From positions 558,001 to 622,000 of the forward strand of contig NZ_MIES01000026.1 of assembly GCF_003054965.1 (NCBI RefSeq): DNA of 64,000 nt. Direction: 5' to 3'. Each line of letters starts with the position of its first letter. Position 1 is the first letter of the stretch. The stretch comes from Saccharospirillum sp. MSK14-1 (GTDB lineage: Bacteria; Pseudomonadota; Gammaproteobacteria; Pseudomonadales; Natronospirillaceae). Shown one piece after another: positions 16,339-24,734 of this stretch. The translations under genes and the position numbers were made by a program. Below the pieces are notes generated by a model that worked only from the letters and a program-made list of their open reading frames with translations, did no database searches and was not told the origin of the DNA.

Positions 16339-17595
16339 ATGAACGCCTATGCCGATTCCGAAAACAGCGCGCTGAAATCCCGTTACGACGACGTTTATTT
16401 AATCGATGGTCGGCGTACGCCTTTTGCCGATTACTGCGGTGTGCTGCGCGATATTTCACCCACCGATCTGGGCATTTATGCCGCCCGTGCTTTGTTTGAA
16501 AAAACCGGCATTCCGGCGACAGAGGTCGACGCCATTGTCGCCGGTAATGTGGCGCAGTCGAGTTTCGATGCCTATCTGTTGCCGCGCCATATCGGTTTGT
16601 ATTCCGGTATGCGTCAGGCAGCGCCAGCACTGTTGGTGCACCGGTTATGCGGCACTGGTTTCGAAGCGATTTTAACCGCCGCCGATCAGATTCAGCTGGG
16701 TAAAGCGCAGCTGGTGTTGTGCGCTGGGGCTGAGTCGATGTCACGTAATCCGGTGGCGTCATACACCCACCGCGCTGGCTTCCGCATGGGCCAGGTGGAG
16801 TTCAAGGATTTTCTCTGGGAAGCGACCATCGATACCGCGCCAGAAGTGTCCATGGGCGGCACCGCCGAAAACCTCGCCAGCCGTTACGGCATCAGTCGGG
16901 ATCAAGCCGATGAGTTTGCTGCCCGCAGTTTTGCCAGCGCCGAACAGGCCTGGCAAAACGGTTGGTACGACGATGAAGTGGTGGCCGTCGAAAACGCTCA
17001 TTGGACGCTCGATGGTTACGCCGATCGCGGCCTGAAACTGGCCGATAAAACGCAGCGTTTTGATAAAGACGGTCACATTCGGCATTCGCCGTTTGAGGTG
17101 CTGAATAAATTACGCCCGGCCTTTGGCGGCGTGCAAACCGGGGGTAATTCGTCCGGCATTGTGGATGGCGCCGCGGCGGTATTGGTCGCCTCGGGCGATT
17201 ACGTTCGTGCCCACGGTTTGAAACCGCTGGCGCGTATCGTCGGTGGTTCGGTGGTTGGCGTACCGCCGGAAATTATGGGCATCGGTCCGGCACCGGCGAT
17301 TCGTTCTTTGCTGGCCGATCAAACAATGTCGCTCACTGACATCGGCCGCATCGAAATTAACGAAGCTTTTGCAGCGCAATATTTAGCCTGCGAACAGGAA
17401 CTCGGTCTGGATCGCGACAAGGTAAACCGTCATGGCGGCTCCATTGCTATTGGTCATCCATTGGGTGTTTCCGGCGTGCGCCTGACGCATACCGTGGCGC
17501 GTCAGATGAACGCCGACGATCAGCAGTTTGGCATTTCGTCCGCCTGTGCCGGTGGTGGTCAGGGTGTGGCTGTGTTGCTGGAAAACGTCTCTTAA
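16339..17595 (+). CDS. thiolase (acetyl-CoA acyltransferase)
   Basis: This encodes 418 residues. The thiolase active-site set is complete: nucleophilic Cys104 in HRLCGTGFEA, His373 in SIAIGHPLGVSG and the second Cys403 in SSACAGGGQG. NEAFAAQ precedes the His loop. The length is slightly above the usual 390-400 because of an N-terminal extension of about 17 residues. It should cleave a 3-ketoacyl-CoA with CoA. In this operon the likely substrate is a 4-hydroxybenzoylacetyl-CoA-type aromatic intermediate, giving acetyl-CoA and an aroyl-CoA. It is packed directly after the hydratase. Confidence 0.92.
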   Translation: MNAYADSENSALKSRYDDVYLIDGRRTPFADYCGVLRDISPTDLGIYAARALFEKTGIPATEVDAIVAGNVAQSSFDAYLLPRHIGLYSGMRQAAPALLVHRLCGTGFEAILTAADQIQLGKAQLVLCAGAESMSRNPVASYTHRAGFRMGQVEFKDFLWEATIDTAPEVSMGGTAENLASRYGISRDQADEFAARSFASAEQAWQNGWYDDEVVAVENAHWTLDGYADRGLKLADKTQRFDKDGHIRHSPFEVLNKLRPAFGGVQTGGNSSGIVDGAAAVLVASGDYVRAHGLKPLARIVGGSVVGVPPEIMGIGPAPAIRSLLADQTMSLTDIGRIEINEAFAAQYLACEQELGLDRDKVNRHGGSIAIGHPLGVSGVRLTHTVARQMNADDQQFGISSACAGGGQGVAVLLENVS

Positions 17596-17619
17596 CGAAA
17601 CCGGGGTGGACGTGTCGTT

Positions 17620-18387
17620 ATGGAATTGAATTCTGCCAACATTCTGGTAACCGGTGCAGCGTCCGGTTTGGGTGAAGCGGTGGCGCGTTATCTGGTAACG
17701 CGTGGCGCGCGGGTTTTACTGGCCGATCTGAACAGCGACGCCGGCCATGCGCTGGCGCAAGAACTGGGTGAGTCGGCTTTTTTTGTGACCACCGATATCA
17801 CCCGCGAAGACGAAGCGCGCCATGCCATTGAAACGCTGCGCGAGCGCTGGGGCGATTTACACGGCCTGGTGAATTGCGCAGGCATTCCTGGTGCGGCTCG
17901 CGTGTTAGGGCGCGAAGGCGTGCACGATTTAGAGCGTTTTTCGCGCGCCATCGGCGTCAATTTGATCGGCACGTTTAACATGATTCGACTGGCTGCCGAG
18001 GCCATGCAGCATACCCAGCCAAACGATCAGTTAGAGCAAGGCGTGATCATAAATACCGCTTCGGTCGCGGCGTACGATGGGCAAATTGGTCAGGCGGCTT
18101 ATGCAGCCTCCAAAGGCGGCATTGTGTCGATGACGCTGCCGATTGCGCGTGAGCTGGCCAACTTCGGCATTCGGGTGATGACCATTGCTCCGGGTCTGTT
18201 CAAAACACCGATGATGGGAGCCTTGCCGGAAGAGGTGCAGCAGTCTTTGGGTGAGTCGGTGCCTTTCCCGGCGCGGTTGGGTGAACCGTCCGAATTCGCG
18301 TTACTGGTCGGTCAAATTTTCGATAATCCCATGCTCAATGGTGAGGTTATCCGGCTTGACGGTGCCTTACGCATGGCGGCGCGGTAA
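17620..18387 (+). CDS. short-chain dehydrogenase, probable 3-hydroxyacyl-CoA dehydrogenase
   Basis: This encodes 255 residues. The classical SDR layout is visible: TGAASGLGEA at residues 11-20, Asp after the second strand (LLADLNS, NAD preference), NCAG at 85-88, and the catalytic Ser148, Tyr161 and Lys165 (YAASK). The C-terminal half, with IAPGLFKTPMM and a FPARLGEPSEFA tail, resembles HSD10-type 3-hydroxyacyl-CoA dehydrogenases. This fits the oxidation step between the crotonase and thiolase beside it. It lies 24 bases after the thiolase gene and 6 before the acyl-CoA dehydrogenase. Confidence 0.9.
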   Translation: MELNSANILVTGAASGLGEAVARYLVTRGARVLLADLNSDAGHALAQELGESAFFVTTDITREDEARHAIETLRERWGDLHGLVNCAGIPGAARVLGREGVHDLERFSRAIGVNLIGTFNMIRLAAEAMQHTQPNDQLEQGVIINTASVAAYDGQIGQAAYAASKGGIVSMTLPIARELANFGIRVMTIAPGLFKTPMMGALPEEVQQSLGESVPFPARLGEPSEFALLVGQIFDNPMLNGEVIRLDGALRMAAR

Positions 18388-18393
18388 CGGGTT

Positions 18394-20076
18394 ATGACAG
18401 CGTATCGTGCTCCGATGGAAGATTACCGCTTTATCATCGAGCGGCTGTTATCCGATAACGAGCGGATGGCGGTCAGTCGTGATGATTTAGACGACGAGCT
18501 GCTGTTTGCCATTCTCGATGAAGCCGCACGCTTTGCCGAAGACCGAATGGCCTCGGCCTATCGCAGCGGCGATCAACAAGGTTGCACACTCGATCAAGGT
18601 CAGGTGAAAACCCCGGACGGCTGGCGTCAGTTGTATGCGGAATTTCGTGAGGCAGGCTGGACTGGATTGGCGCTTCCCGAAGCCATGGGCGGGCAGGGTT
18701 TACCGCGTTGGCTAGCGACACCGGTAACCGAATTCTGGCAGGGCGCAAACCTGGCATTTTCCATGTTTCAGCCGCTGACGGAAGGCGCGTTGGAAGCGCT
18801 CGAAACCAGTGGCGATAAAGCCTTGATGGATCGTTATGGCCCGGCGCTGGCCGCCGGAGACATGACCGCCACCATGGCGTTGACGGAAGCCGGTGCGGGC
18901 TCTGATTTAGGCTTGTTAAAAACGCGCGCCGAACCGGCCAGCAACGGAACGTATCGGCTCAATGGCAGCAAACAATTCATCACCTTCGGCAGCCACGATT
19001 TTTGCGATCGAATTCTGCATCTGGTGTTAGCACGATTACCCGATGCACCCGCTGGCAGCAAAGGCATTTCGCTGTTTGCCGTGCCCAGTCATTTAGACAA
19101 CGGTCAAGCCAATGGTGTGCTGTGCACCGGCGTCGAAGAAAAACTGGGTTTACACGGCAGCCCCACCTGTTCGTTATCGTTCGACGATGCCCAAGCGCAG
19201 TTAGTCGGAGAGGCCGGTAACGGTCTGGCCATTATGTTTGTGATGATGAACGAAGCGCGTTTGTCGGTGGGCTTGCAGGGTGTGGCCGTCGCTGAACGCG
19301 CTTATCAAACCGCTTTGGAATGGGCGCATGAGCGTCGCCAGGGACGGCACCCAATCACCGGCGAAGCACCCAGCGCCATCATCGAGCATCCGGATGTCCG
19401 GCGGTTGTTGATGCGCCAGCGCTCGCAGACATTGGCGTCGCGGTTGCTGGCCAGTCATTTGGCGTTGCGTCTCGATCAGTCGCGGTTGCGCAGTCATCCA
19501 GAACGGGAATGGGCGCAACGTGAGGTGGAATTGCTGACGCCGGTGTTTAAAGCCTATTCAACCGAAATTGCCAATCGTCTGGTGGGCGATGCGATTCAGG
19601 TGTTAGGCGGCATGGGGTTTGTTGAAGAAACCGGTGTGGCGCAGTGCTACCGCGATTTGCGGGTGTCGACCATTTATGAAGGTACGACCGCGATCCAAGC
19701 GCAGGATTTTTTGCTGCGAAAAGTCGCCACCGATGGCGGTCAGTCACTGTTCCAATGGTTGAGCCGAGTTGATCAACAAGCGCCGACGCTGGTCGAAAGC
19801 ACCCACGCCATTCGCACGACGGTGCAACAGTTACTGGCGGATGATACCGAGTTGTATCAACGCCTGGCTGGGTCAACTGCGTTGCTTGAAGCGGTCGGTA
19901 TTCTGGCCAGCGCCTGGCAATTAAATCGTGCGCTCGCCTGTGCTCAGGATGATCATTACGGGCGCAACCTGCACGCGATCTGGGCGTTTTATCGAGCGCA
20001 TTTTGTGGTCGAGATCGACGCGCAATTACGCCGTGCAGCGCAGGCAGTCGACGGTTTGAATTATCAGTTTGGTTAA
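18394..20076 (+). CDS. acyl-CoA dehydrogenase, long DmdC-like form
   Basis: This encodes 560 residues, longer than the usual 380. It has the extra C-terminal helical domain of the DmdC/AidB-like group. The N-terminus YRAPMEDYRFIIERLL is typical of that group. MALTEAGAGSDLG binds FAD and substrate. The catalytic base is Glu429 in STIYEGTTAIQ. It should introduce a trans double bond into an acyl-CoA. In this operon a phenylpropanoyl-CoA (saturated side chain) is the likely substrate, as proposed for HcaD in Acinetobacter, feeding dihydro-compounds into the same route. The substrate is inferred from context. Confidence 0.9.
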   Translation: MTAYRAPMEDYRFIIERLLSDNERMAVSRDDLDDELLFAILDEAARFAEDRMASAYRSGDQQGCTLDQGQVKTPDGWRQLYAEFREAGWTGLALPEAMGGQGLPRWLATPVTEFWQGANLAFSMFQPLTEGALEALETSGDKALMDRYGPALAAGDMTATMALTEAGAGSDLGLLKTRAEPASNGTYRLNGSKQFITFGSHDFCDRILHLVLARLPDAPAGSKGISLFAVPSHLDNGQANGVLCTGVEEKLGLHGSPTCSLSFDDAQAQLVGEAGNGLAIMFVMMNEARLSVGLQGVAVAERAYQTALEWAHERRQGRHPITGEAPSAIIEHPDVRRLLMRQRSQTLASRLLASHLALRLDQSRLRSHPEREWAQREVELLTPVFKAYSTEIANRLVGDAIQVLGGMGFVEETGVAQCYRDLRVSTIYEGTTAIQAQDFLLRKVATDGGQSLFQWLSRVDQQAPTLVESTHAIRTTVQQLLADDTELYQRLAGSTALLEAVGILASAWQLNRALACAQDDHYGRNLHAIWAFYRAHFVVEIDAQLRRAAQAVDGLNYQFG

Positions 20077-20147
20077 TGCTGTAGACGTTTAACGACAGAC
20101 GTCAAAAAATAACAAACACCACAATAAAAACAATCTTAGGTGACACC

Positions 20148-21980
20148 ATGAATGGCGCATTTCGCGATGTTCGCATCGGCCGCACCACGGCTGATTTGCA
20201 AGCTCAACCGGACGGCAGCCAAGTGCTGCGAGTACGCGAACCACTGGGCACGTATCCCGATACATTAATGGAACGACTGGACCATTGGGCCGAGGTCGCG
20301 CCCGATCGTCTCTTTGTCGCGCAACGAGATGCCACAGGCCAGTGGCGGCGTTTCAGCTATCGGCAAACACGGGAGGTGGTGCGCAAACTCGCGCAAGCGC
20401 TACTCGACCGGGGCTTATCGAGCGAACGGCCGGTGGCAATTTTAAGTGGTAATTCCATCGAGCATTTGCTGCTCGGCTTGGCAGCGATGTATGTGGGTAT
20501 TCCTTACGCGCCGATTTCGCCAGCCTATTCGTTGATCAGTACGGACTACGGCAAACTGCGCCACATCATTGAGCTGTTAACGCCGGGTTTGTTGCTGGTG
20601 GAAAAAGGTGATGATTTTGCCGCCGCGGTAAATGCAGTGGCACCATCCGTTGAAACCTGGGCGATGGATCCCGGCCAGCAGTCGATGACCGCTTTTGACG
20701 CCTTGTTGGCAACCACCGTTACCGAAGCGGTCGACGAGGCTCACGCTCAGGTAACGCCCGATACCATTGCTAAGTTTTTGTTTACCTCCGGTTCAACCGG
20801 CATGCCTAAAGGCGTCATCAACACCAACCGCATGTTGTGTTCCAACCAGGAAATGCTGGTCAGTCTGATGGAATTTATGCGCGACGAGCCGCCGGTTCTG
20901 GTGGATTGGCTGCCGTGGAACCATACCTTTGGCGGCAATCACAACGTCGGTATCGTGCTTTATAACGGCGGTTCGCTCTACATCGATGATGGTAAGCCCG
21001 TGCCCGGGCAGATCGAAAAAACCCTGGCCAATTTACGCGAAATTGCGCCGACGGTTTACTTCAATGTGCCCAAAGGGTTTGAGTTATTGGCGGCAGAATT
21101 AGACGCTGATGAATCCTTGCGTCGCTTCTTTTTCAGCAAACTCAAACTGATGTTTTTTGCCGGTGCGGGGCTCGCGCAGCACGTCTGGGATAAGTTGGAT
21201 GAACTGGCGCAAGAAACCATTGGCTCGAAAGTGGGAATGCTGACAGGGCTGGGCGCAACTGAAACGGCACCCTCGGCTTTATTCGCATCGCTGGAAGAAT
21301 CGCAGTCGGGCGTTATCGGTCTGCCCGCTCACGGTGTTGACATAAAGTTGGTGCCCAACGGCGGCAAGTTGGAGTGTCGGGTTCGCGGGCCGAACGTGAT
21401 GCCCGGTTACTGGCGTCAGCCGGACATTACCGCTCGGTGTTTTGATGAAGACGGTTTTTATTGCCTGGGTGATGCGGCCAAGTTTATCGATCCGGAAAAC
21501 CCTCAGCGTGGCCTGCGTTTTGATGGTCGTATTTCCGAAGATTTTAAACTGGACACCGGTACCTGGGTCAGCGTTGGGCCGTTGCGCGCAAAAATTATTG
21601 CCGAAGGTGCACCCTTGGTGCAGGACGTTGTGATTGCCGGCCTGGACCGGCCCTTTGTCAGCGTGCTGATTTTCCCGGACCGGGAACAATGTCGCCAACT
21701 GGCCGGTTTGGGCAAAGACGCAGCGTTGACGGAGGTGCTTGACAGTGAACCGGTACGTTCGCGAGTTCGCGCCTTATTGCAGCAATTAGTCGATACCAGT
21801 ACCGGCAGTTCCAACTGCGTGCGCCGCGCTATCTTGTTGGCCGAACCGCCGAAGCTGGATGCCCACGAAATTACCGACAAGGGATCGATCAACCAGCGTG
21901 CTGTGCTGGAAAACCGTGCTGAGCGGGTGGCCGATCTGTACAGCAAAACCCCAACCGATGCCGTTATCCGGCTGGACTGA
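20148..21980 (+). CDS. fcs: feruloyl-CoA synthase-like hydroxycinnamate:CoA ligase
   Basis: This encodes 610 residues. It is an AMP-forming ligase with FTSGSTGMPKG (residues 212-222), the aromatic/ATP motif TGLGATETAPS, and LGDAAKFIDP with the conserved Asp. The N-terminal half (LSGNSIEHLLLGLAAMYVGI, SPAYSLISTDYGKLRHI) follows the feruloyl-CoA synthase subfamily closely. It should activate ferulate, p-coumarate or caffeate with ATP and CoA. The usual C-terminal PxxxxGK lysine is not obvious. A late KGSINQRAVLENRA stretch carries Lys in a similar place. It lies 71 bases after the dehydrogenase gene, so a local promoter is possible. Confidence 0.85.
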   Translation: MNGAFRDVRIGRTTADLQAQPDGSQVLRVREPLGTYPDTLMERLDHWAEVAPDRLFVAQRDATGQWRRFSYRQTREVVRKLAQALLDRGLSSERPVAILSGNSIEHLLLGLAAMYVGIPYAPISPAYSLISTDYGKLRHIIELLTPGLLLVEKGDDFAAAVNAVAPSVETWAMDPGQQSMTAFDALLATTVTEAVDEAHAQVTPDTIAKFLFTSGSTGMPKGVINTNRMLCSNQEMLVSLMEFMRDEPPVLVDWLPWNHTFGGNHNVGIVLYNGGSLYIDDGKPVPGQIEKTLANLREIAPTVYFNVPKGFELLAAELDADESLRRFFFSKLKLMFFAGAGLAQHVWDKLDELAQETIGSKVGMLTGLGATETAPSALFASLEESQSGVIGLPAHGVDIKLVPNGGKLECRVRGPNVMPGYWRQPDITARCFDEDGFYCLGDAAKFIDPENPQRGLRFDGRISEDFKLDTGTWVSVGPLRAKIIAEGAPLVQDVVIAGLDRPFVSVLIFPDREQCRQLAGLGKDAALTEVLDSEPVRSRVRALLQQLVDTSTGSSNCVRRAILLAEPPKLDAHEITDKGSINQRAVLENRAERVADLYSKTPTDAVIRLD

Positions 21981-21993
21981 GCAAGGACTCTTT

Positions 21994-22413
21994 ATGCTGA
22001 AAAATACTCACACCCAGACCATCGAATGGGGCGATTGCGACCCGGCCGGTATCGTTTTTTATCCGCGTTATTTTGCGTATTTTGATGCCTGTACGGGCAA
22101 GCTTTTTGCTCGCGCTGGTTTCGATAAATTCGCCATGCTCAAGCAATTCAATATCGTTGGTTTTCCCATGGTGGATACGCGATCCAAGTTTTATATCCCC
22201 TCGCATTTTGGCGAAGAGGTGATCATCGAATCGACCGTCACTGAATTCCGTCGTTCCAGTTTTGATGTCCATCATCGATTGATGAAAGGCGATGATTTGG
22301 CCGTGGAAGGCTTCGAAACCCGGGTCTGGGTGGGTCAGGATCCAGACAACCTCGATGGCATCAAATCGCAGCCAATTCCGCAGGAGGTCATCGACGCTTT
22401 TCAGCGCGGTTGA
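21994..22413 (+). CDS. 4-hydroxybenzoyl-CoA thioesterase family protein
   Basis: This encodes 139 residues from ATG 21994. It has the hotdog fold with the EWGDCDPAGIVFYPRYF motif, which matches the Pseudomonas-type 4-hydroxybenzoyl-CoA thioesterase. The catalytic Asp corresponds to Asp16 here. It would hydrolyse the aroyl-CoA left after thiolysis, giving 4-hydroxybenzoate or vanillate and recycling CoA. It lies 13 bases downstream of the ligase gene. The longer upstream reading overlaps fcs and has no homologous pattern. Confidence 0.9.
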   Translation: MLKNTHTQTIEWGDCDPAGIVFYPRYFAYFDACTGKLFARAGFDKFAMLKQFNIVGFPMVDTRSKFYIPSHFGEEVIIESTVTEFRRSSFDVHHRLMKGDDLAVEGFETRVWVGQDPDNLDGIKSQPIPQEVIDAFQRG

Positions 22414-22430
22414 GTGGAAGCTGGCACAGG

Positions 22431-22450
22431 CTGTTAACAATAATAACAAG
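22431..22450 (+). promoter_or_regulatory. weak third copy of the hydroxycinnamate-locus operator
   Basis: CTGTTAACAATAATAACAAG, read in reverse, matches the operator at 15429-15448 at about 14 of 19 positions and overlaps the ribosome site of the esterase gene. It is AT-rich, so chance similarity is possible. Confidence 0.25.
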
Positions 22451-22460
22451 GAGCTAAGCC

Positions 22461-24125
22461 ATGAAATCCAGAACAAAGTTGATGGTTATTTTGACCACCT
22501 TGGGCACCGGTATAAGTTCCGCTGCCCTAGCGGAACAGCTCGAGTGTTCGCAACAAACGACGGCGCGTTTGGGGGTGTCCGATGTCCAGATCGATGTCGT
22601 CGAAAGCATCGCCGCCGGAGGCGAGGTGGCCGTCGGCCATTGCCGCCTAGCCGGGATAACTGGAGCGCATCGCGGCATGGATGGCAACGACTACGCCATT
22701 GGTTTTGAACTGCGCTTACCCGATGACTGGAATGGTCGTTTTGTGCATCAGTTTAATGGCGGCAATGACGGCGCGGTGGTGTCGGCGGTGGGTCCGCTGC
22801 TCGGTGGCGATGACAGCGATACGGCGTTATCGCGAGGCTATGCGGTGGTGTCGAGCAACGCGGGTCATCGTGGCGATGCTCATCCGGATGCCGGTCTGGC
22901 CGGTGGTGCACGCTTTGGTTTCGATGCCCAGGCTCGACGCGATTACGGCTATCAGGCAGTGGCCACGTTAAACCCACTGGCCGAGGCTATGGTCGAAGCC
23001 TATTACGATGCGCCCATTGAATATTCTTATGGTGTGGGAGGTTCCAATGGCGGACGTCATGCCATGGTTGCAGCCAGCCGACTGCCCGATGCCTTCGATG
23101 GTTTGCTGGCTGGATATCCGGGGTTTAATTTGCCCAAGGCGGCGATTCAACACGCCTGGGACGTGCAGGCATTTAAGGCGGTAACCGGTGATGTTCGCAC
23201 CGCCTTCAGTCGCGACGATCTCGATCGAGTGGCCCGCAATATCTTAGCGCAGTGCGACAACCTCGACGGGCTGACCGATAACTGGGTCGCCGATGTCGAT
23301 GCCTGTCAGCAAAAATACAACCCGGACTGGCTGCAATGCTCTCCCGGGCAGACTCAGGGGTGTTTGAGCGCGGCTCAGGTAACGGCACTGAAAACCGTAC
23401 ATCGTGGCCCACACAACAGTGCGGGCGAAGCGTTGTACAGTGACTGGGCGTGGGACAGCGGTATCGGTTCCGGTGATTGGCGGTTTTGGAAACTGGAATC
23501 GCCGATACCGCCCTGGGGGAATAATTCGCTGATCGCCGTTATGGGCTCGTCTTCGTTGGCGCAGCTGTTTACGACGCCGCCAACGCGTGTGGCCGGCTCG
23601 CCGCAGGCGCTGGAAGCCTATTTGCTGGCGTTCGATTTTGATCGCGATGCGCCGCTGATTAATAACAGCACTGCGCAATTTCCGGAGTCAGCGATGGACT
23701 TTATGACCCCGCCAGGAGCAGAGAATCCTGAGTTGGCAGATTTCCGTGATGCCGGTGGCAAGTTGATCGTCTTCCACGGCGTCAGTGATCCGGTATTTTC
23801 GGTGCGAGATACCACGCGTTGGTATCAAAAGCTGGATGCCAATAACGGTGCTAACGCAGCGGCTTTTGCCCGTTATTATCGCGTGCCCGGTATGCCGCAT
23901 GGTGCGGGTGGTCCGGCGCCGGATGACTTCGATGTCTTCTCGGTCTTGGTCGATTGGGTCGAGCACGGTCGTGAACCCGGTGCGGTCACGGCCAGTGTGA
24001 GCGATGCTAATGAGGCTGGGCAGGCGATGCTGGGCGATGTCAGCCGGTTGCTGTGCCCTTACCCGCAGGTCGCGCGCTATGGGTCCGGCGAGCCGCATCG
24101 TGCCAGCAGTTTTAGCTGTCGATAA
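22461..24125 (+). CDS. secreted tannase/feruloyl esterase family hydrolase
   Basis: This encodes 554 residues with a Sec signal peptide cleaved after about Ala24. It is a tannase-family alpha/beta hydrolase. The nucleophile is Ser195 in VGGSNGGRH, the acid Asp lies in FHGVSDPVFS, and the His in MPHGAGGP. Many cysteines in the lid region (CDNLDGL, DACQQK, LQCSPGQTQGCLS) fit the calcium/disulfide lid of feruloyl esterases. It would release hydroxycinnamic or gallic acids from plant esters in the periplasm or outside the cell, upstream of TRAP import. It lies 47 bases after the thioesterase and convergent with a MarR gene. Confidence 0.9.
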   Translation: MKSRTKLMVILTTLGTGISSAALAEQLECSQQTTARLGVSDVQIDVVESIAAGGEVAVGHCRLAGITGAHRGMDGNDYAIGFELRLPDDWNGRFVHQFNGGNDGAVVSAVGPLLGGDDSDTALSRGYAVVSSNAGHRGDAHPDAGLAGGARFGFDAQARRDYGYQAVATLNPLAEAMVEAYYDAPIEYSYGVGGSNGGRHAMVAASRLPDAFDGLLAGYPGFNLPKAAIQHAWDVQAFKAVTGDVRTAFSRDDLDRVARNILAQCDNLDGLTDNWVADVDACQQKYNPDWLQCSPGQTQGCLSAAQVTALKTVHRGPHNSAGEALYSDWAWDSGIGSGDWRFWKLESPIPPWGNNSLIAVMGSSSLAQLFTTPPTRVAGSPQALEAYLLAFDFDRDAPLINNSTAQFPESAMDFMTPPGAENPELADFRDAGGKLIVFHGVSDPVFSVRDTTRWYQKLDANNGANAAAFARYYRVPGMPHGAGGPAPDDFDVFSVLVDWVEHGREPGAVTASVSDANEAGQAMLGDVSRLLCPYPQVARYGSGEPHRASSFSCR

Positions 24126-24145
24126 GCGGGGCGGGCGGTGAGCTG

Positions 24146-24643
24146 TCAGATCGGTTCATCGCCCAGACTGACTAAGAGGGTCCGCAGTAAGTGCGCCAGC
24201 TCAGCTTGTTGCGGTTCACTGAGCCCGGCGAGTAATTCGGCCTCGCGGGCAGCGTGTCGTTCCAGCACCCTATCCACTTTATCCAGGCCGGCTTTGCTGA
24301 GGGTGATGCGGACCGAGCGTCGGTTGTTGGGATCGGTCTCACGCGTCACCCAACCTTTATCAACCAGTCGGTCGATGCGGTTGGTGATGGCGCCCGAGGT
24401 GACCATCGCAGCGTCCGTTAACTGACCAGCCGTCAACCGGTAAGGCGCGCCGGAACGACGCAGTGTGGCCAGAATGTCGAACTCGTGGGACTGCAAACCA
24501 TGCTCGGCGAAGTGCTTGCTCAAGCTGCTGGAGAGTCGGCGTTCTAAGCGCGCCAGTCGTCCGATGACGCCCATGGGCGAGGTATCGACATCCGGTCGTT
24601 CGCGTTGCCATTGCTCAAGAATGGAATCGACACCGTCCTTCAT
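24146..24643 (-). CDS. MarR family transcriptional regulator
   Basis: This encodes 165 residues. The winged helix-turn-helix comprises LQSHEFDILATLRRSG, LTAGQLTDAAMVTSGAITNRIDRLVDKGWV and the wing TRETDPNNRRSVRITLS. It is divergent from an EamA transporter gene. A perfect inverted repeat lies between them (24701-24723), the classic layout for a repressor and its exporter. It is also convergent with the esterase gene, so it could alternatively serve the phenolic-acid operon, but the operator evidence favours the exporter. Confidence 0.9.
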   Translation of the reverse strand: MKDGVDSILEQWQRERPDVDTSPMGVIGRLARLERRLSSSLSKHFAEHGLQSHEFDILATLRRSGAPYRLTAGQLTDAAMVTSGAITNRIDRLVDKGWVTRETDPNNRRSVRITLSKAGLDKVDRVLERHAAREAELLAGLSEPQQAELAHLLRTLLVSLGDEPI

Positions 24644-24700
24644 CGTGAATTCCTTAACGTTAAACTGTTTGACGGCAGTCTAACACCGAGATTAATATTT

Positions 24701-24723
24701 CAACATTAAAATGTTTAATGTTG
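24701..24723. promoter_or_regulatory. perfect inverted repeat, probable MarR operator
   Basis: CAACATTAAA, three bases (ATG), then TTTAATGTTG form perfect 10-base arms. The site lies 57 bases from the MarR start and 11 bases before the EamA ATG, overlapping the GAGG ribosome region. A repressor bound here would control both divergent genes. Confidence 0.7.
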
Positions 24724-24734
24724 AGGTTATTGCC

